From positions 131,923-195,922 of the forward strand of contig NW_019775694.1 in NCBI RefSeq assembly GCF_001039355.2: DNA of 64,000 nt. Reading direction: 5' to 3'. The translations under genes were made by a program, and so were the position numbers. Shown piece after piece: positions 11,729 to 23,282 of the stretch (the stretch's first letter is position 1; every line of letters begins with the position of its first letter). Origin of the DNA: Lingula anatina. Its lineage: Eukaryota > Brachiopoda > Lingulata > Lingulida > Lingulidae. The notes beneath the pieces were generated by a model that saw only the letters and a program-made list of their open reading frames with translations, made no database searches and had not been told where the DNA came from.

Positions 11729-12327
11729 TAAGATAATATATGTTCTTCGCATCATCTCTTACCAGGAGTGTAGTGCACACGAAGAAAATAATGAAAAAAA
11801 TAAAAAATAAAAAGGACCACATGAATTTTTGCACCTGATGGTGCATATGTTATTTTATTTTATTCATATATATATTTTTTTTCTTTTTTGCCAAATGAAA
11901 ATAGGTCGAAGGCCTGTAGCAAACAATTTGAAAGGAGGGGGATATCTTTTTCTGAAAAGANTTCACCTGTAACACCCAGAGGATGGACAGGGAATCAAAT
12001 TTGTTCGCTTGTAATGTAATGAGGATGAACAGGATCAAACTTGTGTTCTTTTGCTTGTAACATCCCGAGGATGGACAGGGGATCAAAGTGGTCGTGAGGA
12101 CAGAGGAGCAAACTGGCCCCATTTCACTGGTACTACCATGAGGATTGACAGAGGATCAAACCTGGTCTGTTTTTACTCATAACAGCTGGAGAGAGAACAG
12201 CAAATCAAGCTCATCCCCATTAACTTAAAGACAATAAGAGTGTAACACTTATATAAATTTTATCAATCCCAAAATTGGCATTTTTTAAAGATTGACTTGA
12301 GGATCATTTTGGTTGTACTGACTGTAA

Positions 12328-12543
12328 CACCCCATTTCCATAGATTAGATCGATCTACTTTAGATCGACCTAACTCCCTGGGGGTTCACGCTAAATAGCT
12401 GTCAGCCGGGCGGACACGAAAGTTAATTACCCCCTTAGAGCTTGTAGTAGGCGGGACGGACATTTAAGTCGGATTATCTGAAAGTAATCTAGTGAGACTC
12501 CCCGCGGGGATAGATCGATCTAAAATCTATGGGAATAGAGCCT
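12328..12543 (-). mobile_element. GATCGATC-type MITE, copy 3
   Basis: Nearly identical to copy 2 because it belongs to the second of the two abutted 0.8-kb segments. Confidence 0.75.
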
Positions 12544-12779
12544 AAGATAATATATGTTTTTCGCATCATCCCTTACCAGGAGTGTAGTGCACACGAAGAA
12601 AATAATGAAAAAAATAAAAAATAAAAAGGACCATATGAATTTTTGCACCTGATGGTGCATATGTTATTTTATTTTATTCATATATATATTTTTTTTTCTT
12701 TTTTGCCAAATGAAAATAGGTCGAAGGCCTGTAGCAAACAATTTGAAAGGAGGGGGATATCTTTTTCTGAAAAGGTGGA

Positions 12780-14262
12780 CCGTTTTATTCCTTACGTTGA
12801 TCCTTCTGGAGCAGTGACACAGAACCTGGAACAAATTTTGATTCAGACTGGTTCATTAGAACCCTGCTCACTTATTAAGGACAAGATTCTGGCAAACGTA
12901 TTCTTCTTTACAAACTTAACTAATGGAAGTTGTGAAGTTAATTGTTGGCAATAGAGAGAAGGCTGCCAAAGCAATGTACCAAACTTCAAATACTGTCTTG
13001 TAACTCGGTAGGCCTACTCTTCACTAGCGATCAGCTGAGGGATGACGTAAATTCTAAAATCTCGCTGGGCAATGTAGAAAAGTGCACTGAATTAGTCAGA
13101 GACATATCTTATGATTTCTTTTGAAAAGTCAACGTGTGATCCTGGTGTAGATATAAATTAGGTGGTCCCCTTTTCAGGTTAAAAAGGCATCTTTATCTGA
13201 ACAGATTTCTTATCGTATCGATTGTAGACGGTACGTATGACGCGTGGTGTAACCCGGATATGATAAGGTCGGGTATGTGCTATTTATTAATGCAAATGTA
13301 TACAAAACGAAGACAAATAAATTTGTTTAACTATGACTTCACAAGAATTTGCACTATCTTGGATAGTTTGGTTTGCCCCTCCACCTAAAAAGAAACAACG
13401 GGCCTTCCCATTTGGCGTAAAATGACCATTTTAAAGACGTCCATTTTTGGTCAGATTTTTAAAAATACCCTCAATATGCAAATTTTAATGAAAAAAGATA
13501 AACATTTTTTATCGTTTTAAAGAAGGGTAATTAGAAAATGAGGACCGGGCTTAGGGGGCTTTAAAGCTCAGATTATGAGGAAATTAGAGCTAAGTTAAAA
13601 TAATACCAAATTAAATCGGGATGAGAGTGAAAAAAATGATTTTAAATTTAACCAAACACACAAAATATAGTTTAACCCTCCGGACTTTTGGAAGTATTGG
13701 TTGCGGAAGATGTCACATATTCCTAAATGGCATGGTAACCTTCGGTTTCAGTTATTTAAATAGCGTAAGTGGCCCAATCCCGTAAAACGCATGTATTTTA
13801 CGGAGGGCGTCTCTTACAGAATAGTGCTCTTTGTGCTGTATTTTCCAACTCTTTGTTAGAACTGCCACGCAGAAAGCTAGACGTTTATTGCAGAGGGAAG
13901 AAATATTCCATAATATCGCACGTGGAAGGGGGGAAAAGTGACACAGTGGGATGGATGAAAGCTACTCGTACCAGCCAGACTACGAAAGCGAAAGTTAACC
14001 AGGAAATGCCGTTGACTCGATAGGCTGTTTCTCACGTCTTTCACGTAAGTCTCTCTCTCTCTCTCTCTCTCTCAGGTTAAAAAAAGTAGAATACATAGGA
14101 CATGATAAGTATTGTAGTAGGATGCAGAGGTAGGGGAATAGGATATTCAGGGAAAAGCTTTTCTCTTTCACTTTCTCACACAGACAGACGCATATATCAT
14201 TTTCTCAGCCTACTGCCCCTAGTTTAGTTATATAATAATGGAAACTCCCGGACTTCAAATTC
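12780..14262 (+). repeat. Leader-type segment L1, with a short conserved upstream ORF
   Basis: This block recurs at 14405-15625 (L2), in part at 15690-15835 (L3), and at about 54000-55400 (L4), where it lies upstream of ZNFX1-like copy B. Each copy carries a mini-ORF (here 13951-13998, MDESYSYQPDYESES then stop) and, after a gap, a donor-like site followed by a CT repeat (here CTTTCAC then GTAAGTCTC near 14045). I read it as a duplicated 5' leader exon with its upstream promoter. Transcription is inferred, not shown. Confidence 0.45.
14050..14074. repeat. (CT)n microsatellite after the L1 donor
   Basis: A CT run directly after the GTAAGT of the leader segment. Equivalent runs follow the donors at about 15402-15426, 15807-15830 and, less directly, 55400-55430. 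Confidence 0.9.
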
Positions 14263-14272
14263 CCATATTAGG

Positions 14273-14400
14273 GACCATTCCCACAGATATTTGGATAGAT
14301 CTATCTCCCTGGTGAGTCTCACTGAAATGCTGTTAACTTGACTGGCTTAAACGTTTGTCACGCCTGGTAAAGATGTTAGGGGGTAATTATCTTTACCCCC
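14273..14400 (+). mobile_element. GATCGATC-type MITE, half copy
   Basis: Only one half of the palindromic element is present, from the CCATTCCCACAGAT end to the central AGGGGGTAATTA. It joins directly to the start of leader block L2. Confidence 0.6.
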
Positions 14401-14404
14401 TATC

Positions 14405-15625
14405 TTATGATCTCTTGTGAAAAGTCAGCGTGCTATCCCTGATATAAATTGGGTGGTCCCTTTTTCAGGCTTAAAAGGCATTTTTATCTAAACAGCATTC
14501 TTACTGTGTTGATTGTAGACGGTATGTATGACGCATGGTGTAACCCGGATATGATAAGGTCTTGTATGTGCTATTAATGCAAATGTATCCAAAACGAAGA
14601 CATAAATAAATTTGTTTAACTATGACTTCACAAGAATTTGCACTGTATTGCATAGTTGGGTCTGCTTTCTCTCGAATTTTTAAATGAAAACTGTAAAGAG
14701 GTTTGGAGAGGCGCAGTTACCCCCGCCCCTCCACCTAAAAGAAACAACGGGCCTTCCCATTTAGCGTGAAATAACCATTTTAACGACGTCCATTTTTGGT
14801 CAGTTTTTAAACAATACCCTCAATTTATATTTAATGAAAAAAAAACATTTTTTTCTCTTTTTAAAGAAGGGTAATTAGAAAATGAGGACCGGGTTTAGGG
14901 GGCTTTAAAGGTCAGATTATGAGGAAATTAGAGCTAAGTTAAAATAATACCAAATAAATCAGAATGAGAGTGACAAAAGTGATCTTAAATTTAACCAAAC
15001 ACACATAATATAGTTAAACCCTCCAGACTTATGAATGTATTGGTTGGGGAAGATGTCGCATATTCCTAATTGGCATGGTAACTTTCAGTTTCAGGTATTT
15101 AATAGAGCATAAGAGGCCAAATTCTGTAAAACGCATCAACAGAGGGCGAGTCTTATATGTAGAATAGTGCTCTTTGTGCTGTATATTTCAACTCTCTGTT
15201 AGAGCTCTCACACAGACAGCTAGACGTACACAGTCTATATTGAAGAGGAGGAAATATGTTATAATATCGCGTGTGGAAGGGAAAAAAGACTTACGCAGTG
15301 GGATGGATGAAAGCTACTCGTACCAGCCAGACCACGAAAGTGAAAGTTAACCAGGAAATGCTGTTGACTTAATAGGCTGTCTCTCACGTCTTTCGTGTAA
15401 GTCTCTCTCTCTCTCTCTCTCTCTCAGGTTAAAATAGTAGAATACACAGGACATGATAAGTATTGTAGTAGGATACAGAGGTAGAGGAATAGGATATTCA
15501 GGGAGAAGCTTTTCTCTTTCACTTTCTCACACAGACAGAGGCATGAGCATTTTCTCAGCCTACTGTCCCTAGTTTATTTATATAAAAATGGAAACTCCCG
15601 GACTTCAAATTCACATATTAGGGAC
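14405..15625 (+). repeat. Leader-type segment L2
   Basis: A diverged copy of L1 with scattered substitutions and indels, so it is older than the haplotype-like duplications. The mini-ORF is kept (15303-15350, MDESYSYQPDHESES), as is the GTAAGTCTC donor near 15398. A further partial copy (L3) at about 15690-15835 retains only the 3' part and its donor has decayed to GTAGTT. Confidence 0.5.
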
Positions 15626-16293
15626 CATTCCCACAGATATTTGGATGGATCTATCTCCCTGAATTGCTGTTAACTTGACTGGCTTAAATGTCTGTCACGC
15701 CTAGTAAAACTGTTCTACTTGTACCAGCCAGACTACGAAAGCAAAAGTTAACCAGGAAATGCTGTTGACTCGATAGGCTGCATCTCACAGCTTTCATGTA
15801 GTTAAGTCTCTCTCTCTGTCTCTCTCTCTCAGGTTAAAATAGTGGAATACATAGGACATGATTAGGATTGTTGCTAGATGCAGAGGTAGGGGAATAAGAT
15901 TTTCAGGGAGAAGCTTTTCTCTGTCACTTTCTCACACAGACAGACGCATATAGCATTTTCTCAGCTTACTACCCCTAGTTTGGTTATATAATAATGGAAA
16001 CTCACGGACTTCAAATTCACATATTAGGGACCATTCCCACAGATATTTGGATAGATCTATCTCCCTGAATTGCTGTTAACTTGACCGGCTTAAATGTCTG
16101 TCACGCCTAGTAAAGCTGGTAGGGGGTAATTATCTTTACCACCAAGCAGGGGGTAATTATCCTTACCCCCTAGCTGATTCAGTAGGCATGACAGACATTT
16201 AAGCTGGTTAAGTTGATAGCAATTTAGTGAGACTCCCCAGTGAGTTAGATTGATCCAGATGGATCTATCTTGTCATGGGAACCCAGTCTTATG
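15621..16293. mobile_element. GATCGATC-type MITE: partial and full copies
   Basis: A truncated end lies at 15621-15720. A full copy lies at about 16027-16293, from CCATTCCCACAGATATTTGG to TGTCATGGGAACCCAG, with the central AGGGGGTAATTATC/TACCCCC block present twice. These old copies lie in the leader-repeat region. Confidence 0.55.
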
Positions 16294-16638
16294 TTAAAGG
16301 GATAATCACTCTTCGTTTCAGCCGAAAAATGAATTTTCCTGGAGTAAACAGCAATTTTCCCATACTTACCAATGGTTAATGAATCCATTTTTACATTCAA
16401 AATTAGTCCCTGTTTTTTTACTAAAAAGTTTGGTTTTTTGTTAAAATCTCTTAAGAGATTTTAACAGAGTATGGCCATCAATGGAGGTCACATGGTCTAA
16501 AAACAAGCTCAGATATCAGAATTATAGCTATAACTGCCATTTTTGTGGTAAAACAGAATATATTATATTTCTATGAGTTATTCACAATGTTTTTATTGTG
16601 AAATACAGATCTCATACGAAGAGTTATTATCCCTTTAA
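16294..16638 (+). mobile_element. TTAA-flanked MITE, copy 1
   Basis: The termini are inverted: TTAAAGGGATAATCACTCTTCG and CGAAGAGTTATTATCCCTTTAA. TTAA at both ends is typical of piggyBac-like insertions. At 16440-16465 there is a perfect 26-bp internal palindrome centred on CTCTTAAGAG. Further copies lie at 18677-19013 and, in the opposite orientation, at 27624-27988. No transposase is encoded. Confidence 0.7.
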
Positions 16639-16761
16639 TAGAAACATTAAGTATAATTTAATTAAGATAATAACCGCATGCAATCCAGATCGATTATGTC
16701 AACTGAAATCCATCCACTGATCACGAAATTCAATATAATTTGAATATTAATTTACTTTTTC

Positions 16762-16767
<6 letters not shown>

Positions 16768-16811
<44 letters not shown>

Positions 16812-16812
16812 A
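16768..16812. repeat. (TA)n-(TG)n microsatellite
   Basis: A compound dinucleotide run. The second segment copy (about 19145-19166) is shorter, as expected for an allelic length difference. Confidence 0.9.
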
Positions 16813-17196
16813 TTTGTGCAAGTGTTTGTTTGCACGTAGGCACTGGATGCAAACTGCATGGTGCATGTCCCTGTAATTCTTTATAAAAGATTAGATAAGA
16901 GTTTATTTAACTGCATGCCTGCTGGTACTACGACATTGATTAGTGAAAATTGTTTAATGTTACTCAGATGTGTGTGCTTACCACCCACGGTTTCAGAGTA
17001 GATTCTAAGGTGTACACATTTCTTCATTTTTAAGTTATTGGACAATTCAAGTGTTTTAGTTACTAATAAGGCAATTTGGATATGAGGAAGCCTTCATCTT
17101 GGGTCATTATCTCAAATTGTTGTTTCAGGGAAAAATATCTTATCCATCCCAAGGAGTATATATAAGATTTATTAGCTCAAGATCAGGAAGCTAGGC

Positions 17197-17200
<4 letters not shown>

Positions 17201-17227
<27 letters not shown>
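17201..17227. repeat. (CA)n microsatellite
   Basis: About 13 CA units just before the hAT-like MITE. The counterpart at about 19551-19581 has a different number of units. Confidence 0.9.
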
Positions 17228-17250
17228 TTTGAATCTAGATTAGCACATAT

Positions 17251-17420
17251 CAGGGGCAGATCCAGAGATATTTTCTGAAAGTCTTCCAAATGATCTTTGT
17301 TGATCCATCCTCCACTTTTGACCATCTTCTGACAGAAAAATTAGATATCCGGCAATGTAAACTTGAAACTCGATCTGGCCGTCTTCCAGAAGACCCGAAG
17401 ACGTCCTCAATCTGCCCCTG
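17251..17420 (-). mobile_element. hAT-like MITE, copy 2
   Basis: CAGGGGCAGATCCAG at one end and AATCTGCCCCTG at the other, related in reverse orientation to the element at 2262. No ORF of meaning. Confidence 0.65.
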
Positions 17421-18230
17421 CAAATAATCATAAAATTAAGGGCTGTTTTATTGTCACATATGAGCAATTTTAAAACTATCTTTATTACTGTCAAAGGGAC
17501 TTGGTAGGGACTTGCTAAGATAACATGCCTGAGTAGTTAAGCAAAAAATTACAAGCCATGTAATCATCCTTGAGATTTCAGAACAGGGTCACAGTGCAGA
17601 GATTATAGCCATCTATTTAACCAGAGACATATCCGTTATTATCTAGTGAAAAAATCAATCTGTGGCCCTGGTAGAGGGTACTCATAATGTATGAATGCAT
17701 GCCATGGGGTTAATGATAAACATGATACAAGACTGGTTTTGGTTTTACGGTGCCCATTGCACTAATAGCTGTATGGTGCCCCGATACCTGGCCAGGTAAC
17801 TTGTGGCAAGCAGTCTTAAAACAAATAAAAATTTCACTGACACTCATTTACTCCTCATATCATATTATTCCTCTTTTGTTCTTTTCTCTCTGTTGTCCAA
17901 ATACCAGTATCACTATATAATTTCGGTTTTATACTGGTTTATTTTATTTCCCAGCTATCTCATTAAAGACAGAAAGAATTCTCAAATTTTTCTTGGACAC
18001 ATTGCTTAAAACACTGATTTTGGATATGGAACCAGTATATAGATATTAATTATTTATTATCAAGCTGTTGTATTACAATAGAAAAGAAATTTGTACTGAT
18101 TACTTTAAGTATTAATGTTGAATATGGAACCAGCATCTAGAGAAACAGTGAACATTGCAATGCTAATTTATTTGCTGTCAACATGTAACCAAAGTACATT
18201 ATTATATTACACAATAGATATGCATTGAAG

Positions 18231-18349
18231 ATGGCAGAAAATGAGGCAAAAGAAGAAATGCAGAGTCCACAACATGAACCACTAAAGCAGAGGCATAATG
18301 AGAAGAAAGATAAATGTGACACAGAAAGCCTGCTCAAAGCCGAGGAAGG
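18231..18349 (+). CDS. ZNFX1-like first coding exon, copy E1a
   Basis: 119 nt encoding MAENEAKEEMQSPQHEP... and ending GAGGAAGG before GTAGGT (phase 2). The conserved ATAG acceptor lies just upstream of the ATG. It aligns with the exon at 59913-60028 that joins in frame to the helicase exon of copy B, so it is a duplicate of that first coding exon. The peptide is short, hydrophilic and Lys/Glu-rich, with no domain. The nearest phase-compatible acceptor is at 31996, 13.6 kb away, with several other first exons between. Confidence 0.55.
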
Positions 18350-18522
18350 GTAGGTGTAAACATGACATGTGTACTGTTAACTTTATATTTGTTCTGTAGC
18401 ACACTGAATATTTTGGTATTTTTACAAACTTATGATATCTGCTGAAGTCTACCTGGACACCTGAAGTAACTCTAACACAAGAGAACAATAACTAACCACT
18501 GCACTACCTGTGCAGCTCTTTT

Positions 18523-18523
18523 N
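18523..18523. other. Single N at a duplicated-segment boundary
   Basis: The N marks the junction of the two 2.35-kb copies; it is probably a contig join. Confidence 0.7.
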
Positions 18524-18529
18524 CTCCAA

Positions 18530-18674
18530 GCAGGGGGTAATTATCCTTACCCCCTAGCTTATTCAGTAGGCATGACAGACATTTAAGCCGGTTAGTTGAT
18601 AGCAATTAAGTGAGACTCCCCAGTGAGTTAGATTGATCCAGGTGGATCTATCTTGTCATGGGAACCCAGTCTTA
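18530..18674 (+). mobile_element. GATCGATC-type MITE, 3' half
   Basis: Corresponds to the end of the copy at 16143-16293. It is truncated on its left by the contig join. Confidence 0.6.
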
Positions 18675-18676
18675 TG

Positions 18677-19013
18677 TTAAAGGGATAATAACTCTTCGTT
18701 TCAGCCAAAAAATGAATTTTCCTGGAGTAAACAGCAATTTTCTCATACTTACCAATGGTTAATTTTTACATTCAAAATTAGTCCCTGGTTTTTTTCTAAA
18801 AAGTTTGGTTTTTTGTTAAAATCTTTTAAGAGATTTTAACAGAGTATGGCCATCAATGGAGGTCACGTGGTCTAAAGACAAGCTCAGATATCAGAATTAT
18901 AGCTATAACTGCCATTTTTGTGGTAAAACAGAATATATTATATTTCTATGAGTTATTCACAATGTTTTTATTGTGAAATACAGATCTCATACGAAGAGTT
19001 ATTATCCCTTTAA
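18677..19013 (+). mobile_element. TTAA-flanked MITE, copy 2
   Basis: The counterpart of 16294-16638 in the second 2.35-kb segment, with the same TTAAAGGGATAATAACTC terminus and internal palindrome. Confidence 0.7.
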
Positions 19014-19547
19014 TAGAAACATTAAGTATAATTTAATTAAGATAATAACCGCATGCAATCCAGAGCGATTATGTCAACTGAAATCCATCCACTGATCACG
19101 AAATTCAATATAATTTGAATACTAATTTACTTTTTCTTATAAGTATATATATATATGTGTGTGTATTTCTGCACGTGTGTGTTTGCACGTAGGCAATGGA
19201 TGCAAACTGCATGGTGCACGTCCCTGTAATTCTTTATAAAAGATTAGATAAGAGTTTATTTAGCTGCATGCCTGCTGGTACTACGTCATTGATTAGTGAA
19301 AACTGATTAATGTTACTCAGATGTATGTGCTTACCACCCACGGCTTCAGAGTAGATTCTTAGGCGTACACATTTCTTCATTTTTAAGTTTTTGGACGGTT
19401 TACATGTTTTAGTTACTAATAAGGCAATTTGGATATGAGGAAGCCTTCATCTGGGGTCATTATCTCAAATTGTTGTTTCAGGAAAAAAATATCTTATCCA
19501 TCCCAAGAAGTATATAAGATTTATTAGCTCAAGATCAGGAAGCTAGG

Positions 19548-19583
<36 letters not shown>

Positions 19584-19607
19584 TGAATCTAGATTAGCAC
19601 CATATAT

Positions 19608-19778
19608 CAGGGGCAGATCCAGAGATATTTTCTGAAAGTCTTCCAAATGATCTTTGTTGATCCATCCTCCATTTTTGACCATCTTCTGACAGAAAAATTA
19701 GATATCCGGCAATGTAAACTTGAAACTCGATCTGGCCGTCTTCCAGAAGACCCTGAAGACGTCCTCAATCTGCCCCTG
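19608..19778 (-). mobile_element. hAT-like MITE, copy 3
   Basis: The counterpart of 17251-17420, with CAGGGGCAGATCC and ATCTGCCCCTG ends. Confidence 0.65.
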
Positions 19779-20577
19779 CAAATAATCATAAAATTAAGGG
19801 CTGTTTTATTGTCACATGTGAGCAATTTTAAAACTATCTTAATTACTGTCAAAGGGACTTGGTAGGGACTTGCTAAGAGAACATGCCTGAGTAGTTAAGC
19901 AACCGATTACAAGCCATGTAATCATCCTTGAGATTTTAGAACAGGGTCACAGTGCAGAGATTATAGCCATCTTTTTAACCAGAGACATATCCATTATTAT
20001 CTAGTGAAAAAAATCAATCTCTGGCCCTGGTAGAGGGTACTTGACAATGTGTGAATGGAGCCAATGATACACATATGATACAAGACTGGTTTTGGTTTTA
20101 CGTTGCCCTTTGCACTATTAGCTATATGGTGCCCCAATACCTGGCCAGGTAACTTGTGGCAAGCAGTCTTAAAACAAATAAAAATTTCACTGACACTCAT
20201 TTACTCCTCATATCATATTCATCCACTTTTGTTCTTTTCTCTGTGTTGTCCAAATACTAGTATCACTATATAATTTCGGTTTTATACTGGTTTATTTCCA
20301 GCTATCTCATTAAAGACAGAAGGAATTCTCAAAATTTTCTTGGACACATTGCTTAAAACACTGATTTTGGATATGGAACCAGTATATAGATACTAATTAT
20401 TTATTATCAAGCTGTTGTATTACAATAGAAAAGAAATTTGTACTGATTACTTTAAGTATTAATGTTGAATATGGAACCAGCATCTAGAGAAACAGTGAAC
20501 ATTGCAATGCTAATTTATTTGCTGTCAACATGTAACCAAATTACATTATTATATTACACAATAGATATGCATTGAAG

Positions 20578-20696
20578 ATGGCAGAAAATGAGTCAAAAGA
20601 AGAAATGCAGAGTCCACAACATGAACCACTAAAGCAGAGGCATAATGAGAAGAAAGATAAATGTGAGACAGAAAGCCTGCTCAAAGCCGAGGAAGG
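20578..20696 (+). CDS. ZNFX1-like first coding exon, copy E1b
   Basis: Same exon as 18231-18349 with two or so changes (MAENESKEEM...; CETESLL). Frame, acceptor and the phase-2 GTAGGT donor are all intact. It is probably the other allele of E1a rather than a separate exon. Confidence 0.5.
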
Positions 20697-21187
20697 GTAG
20701 GTGTAAACATGACATGTGTACTGTTAACTTTATATTTGTTCTGTAGCACACTGAATATTTTGGTATTTTTACAAACTAATGATATCTGCTGAAGTCTACC
20801 TGGACACCTGAAGTAACTCTAACACAAGAGAACAATAACTAACCACTGCACTACCTGTGCAGCTCTTTATTATAGTACCAGTTATGCAAATGACCCAATG
20901 CTACAAGTCCAATAAATATGATTGGCTAGTTTACCACTGCCTAACCACTGCAATGCAACACTTTACCGTAATTGTTCGAGATGTTATCACATAGCCATTA
21001 TGTAAGTTCAACAGTTCCTTTCCCTCTGCCATCAATATATTATTTTCTTAATTTTTGCTCAGCCCTTTTCCCTTTCATTTATGTTTTCATATACAGATGT
21101 CATCATGCATTTTCCTCTGTGAAATCCTTAAAGGGAAAACATCTCTGCATATGATTCCTAAAATTACAAAAAATGGAAGTTTCTTTA

Positions 21188-21396
21188 AGGCTCTGTTCTC
21201 ACAACTTTTAGATCGATCTATCACCGCGGGGAGTCTCACTAGATTACTGTCAGATAATCCCCCTTAAGTGTCCGTCCCCGCCTACTACAAGCTTTAAGGG
21301 GTAATTAACTTTCGTGTCCGCCCGGCTGACAGCGTGAACCCCCAGGGAGTTAGGTCGATCCAATGTAGGTCGATCTAATCTATGAGAATGGGGTGT
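21188..21396 (+). mobile_element. GATCGATC-type MITE, full copy
   Basis: Runs from GTTCTCACAACTTTTAGATC through GGGAGTCTCACTAGATTACTG and the central TTAAGGGGTAATTAAC to AATCTATGAGAATGGGG. Both inverted ends are recognisable. Confidence 0.65.
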
Positions 21397-22100
21397 AAAT
21401 TTTGATAAGCAGCCTGATTGAATTTTTTTTCTTGAAGTTCTGCATTTTTTCACATGTTAGCATTTATATTGTGCATTTGACTTTGATATCCCACTGACCT
21501 GTGTGAAGCCCTACTGTATGTTTGTGCCAATTTTTAAATGAACTTATTACACATTGTACTTGATTCAAAATTGTTGGTGATTATACAGTTAAGCATAATG
21601 TAAATATTGCATCTAATTTGACCAAAACACTGCTTTAGGTGCACTCCCAATTGTAAAACCAAGACCTGAAAAACATGTTATTTAAAAATTGGTAGCAGGC
21701 ATGCAGTTAAGCGTACAGTAATTTTTGCTTCAAAATTGACCAAATCCTATTCTGTGCAAAAGATTTCCATTATTTTCTGTTCATGTCTGTATATTTCACA
21801 GCTTTGCTGCCTTATTGTCTGCAGCAGCTTGATGTCCCTCAACTGTGCTGTCTAAACATGAGCTTTGTCTGCTTATAAATACATAATTACCATTCTCACA
21901 CACTATATTGATTTATTTATTGTCTCGCTGTTATCTTGAAAAATTGGGGGGGAGGGGGGAACCTGCTGAGATTGCTTGAAATACTTATTTTGGTTATGGA
22001 ACCAGCATTTAGTGACAACAGTGAACTTCTTAATTCTAGTTTATTTGCTGTCAGCATATTACTAAAATACATTATATTATACACTAGCCATACATTGGAG
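21397..22100. repeat. Inter-exon repeat module
   Basis: Non-coding sequence with the marks AGCCTGATTGAATTTTT, TTGTGCATTTGACTTTGATA and TATGGAACCAGCAT recurs before each first-exon copy from 21.4 to 31.5 kb. It shows that exon and flanking intron were duplicated together. Confidence 0.65.
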
Positions 22101-22213
22101 ATGACAGAAAAAAAGGCAAAAGAAGAGACAAAGAGTCAACAACACCATCCCCAAAAACAAAGGGATGATGAGAAGAAAAATAACACAGATGGCAAGCTCA
22201 AACCCAAGGAAGG
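22101..22213 (+). CDS. ZNFX1-like first coding exon, copy E2a
   Basis: 113 nt encoding MTEKKAKEETKSQQHHP... and ending AAGGAAGG before GTAAGTG, phase 2. It follows the ACACTAG acceptor-like site. The frame is also open upstream through MEPAFSDNSELLNSS, but that stretch is not open in every copy, so the ATG at 22101 is preferred. It is a diverged paralog of the MAENEAK exon. Confidence 0.5.
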
Positions 22214-22733
22214 GTAAGTGTTAACAAAACTTGTGTATTGTTTATGTTTGCTTTTTCTCTCTGCCATCAAAATGTATATCTTTTTCTTAAAAGTGCGATA
22301 ACCAGCCTGATTGAATTTTTTTCTTGATTTTTTGTATTTTTTCACATATTAGCATTTATATGGGTAGGGTAGGTCAAAAATGGGTCAACTTAGAAGTGAT
22401 TAGTTTTTGGTGGTGATCTGGATCAACAATCAATCAAAAATCAAAAATCAATCATCAACATGACATAAAAGGTAATAGACCAATTTTGATGAAATTTTCA
22501 GGGTAGGTCAGATATGGGTCAATTTAGAAGTAGTTCGTTTTTGGTGGTGATCCGGATCAGTTATCAATATAAAAGGTTGATGCCTTGGTGGAGGTCTGCA
22601 CTCTCGGAGTGCTTTTCTTATTTTGGTTATGGAACCAGCATCTAGTGACAACAGTGAACTTCTTAATTCTAGTTTATTTGCTGTCAGCATGTAACCAAAA
22701 TACATTATATTATACACTAGCCGTGCATTGAAG

Positions 22734-22846
22734 ATGACAGAAAAAAAGGCAAAAGAAGAGACAAAGAGTCAACAACATCATCCTCCAAAACAAAGGCATA
22801 TTGAGAAGAAAAATAGCACAGATGGCAAGCTCAAAACCAAGGAGAG
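22734..22846 (+). CDS. ZNFX1-like first coding exon, copy E2b
   Basis: 113 nt, MTEKKAKEETKSQQHHPPKQ..., ending GGAGAG before GTAATT. The donor is weaker and the last codon differs (AG rather than GG). The upstream frame is closed by a TAA in the module, supporting the internal ATG as the start. Confidence 0.42.
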
Positions 22847-23038
22847 GTAATTGTTAACAAAAATTGTTTATTGTTTATGTTAATTTGCTTTTTCTGTTTG
22901 CCATAAATATATCATATTCTTATAAGTGCGATAACCAGCTTGATTGGATTTTTTTTCATTAACCTTTGTATTTTTTCACATATTAGCATTTAATAATATA
23001 TTGTGTATGTGACTTTGATATCCCATTGACATACTCTG

Positions 23039-23155
23039 AAGTGCCAAATAAACGTGCCGGCACGTTTATTTTTTTTCCGGAAATTTTCCACCCGGCACGA
23101 TCTTATTTTCCCCGGCACGATTAATAATTTTCCACGGGGCACGGTTATTTGGCAC
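23039..23155. mobile_element. Compact inverted-repeat element
   Basis: AGTGCCAAATAAACGTGCC at 23039 is mirrored by GGCACGGTTATTTGGCACT ending at 23155, with internal CCCGGCACGAT repeats. At about 117 bp it is a tiny palindromic element. The homologous module at about 26760 lacks it, which supports a recent insertion. Confidence 0.6.
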
Positions 23156-23282
23156 TCGCTGTGCCGGTTGGAAATATTGTTGATCGTTTCTGAAATGTTG
23201 ATGATCGTTTCATTGCACAAGTCAATCATTATTTATGACCTGTCTCAAGCACTACACTCGAACTTGCTTATAGCGTAAATTA

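Larger units (their letters stand above)
11100..12772. repeat. Pair of near-identical ~0.8-kb segments around an N
   Basis: 11101-11960 and 11962-12772 carry the same succession: minisatellite units, MITE, then the GAAGAAAATAATGAAAAAAATAAA tract, with a few differences. The first copy ends at GAAAAGA then N, where the second continues GAAAAGGTGG. This is the pattern expected if two overlapping contigs, or two haplotypes, were abutted rather than merged. A genuine tandem duplication cannot be excluded. Confidence 0.7.
16143..20870. repeat. Two ~2.35-kb near-identical segments joined by an N
   Basis: 16143-18522 and 18525-20870 match throughout with about 2-3% difference by eye plus small indels in microsatellites. 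The join is CTCTTTT, N, CTCCAAGCAGGGGG. The second copy reads on uninterrupted past the point where the first copy stops. Allelic contigs abutted by the assembler would explain this better than a tandem duplication. Both copies contain the TTAA MITE, the hAT-like MITE and the MAENEAK/MAENESK exon. Confidence 0.75.

Noticed and set aside
10850-12180. CRISPR-like array of short repeats
   Set aside because: Units vary, have no unique spacers of constant length and derive from CENP-K coding sequence; the genome is eukaryotic.
12643-12954. 103-codon plus-strand open frame after the CENP-K region
   Set aside because: Its sequence belongs to the duplicated non-coding segment, and the first copy is broken at the contig join; no domain seen.
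21936-22100. Extended N-terminus (MEPAFSDNSELLNSS...) upstream of the E2 exons
   Set aside because: Open in E2a, E2c and E2e but closed by TAA in E2b and out of frame in the copy-B equivalent; a splice acceptor just before the inner ATG explains the data better.
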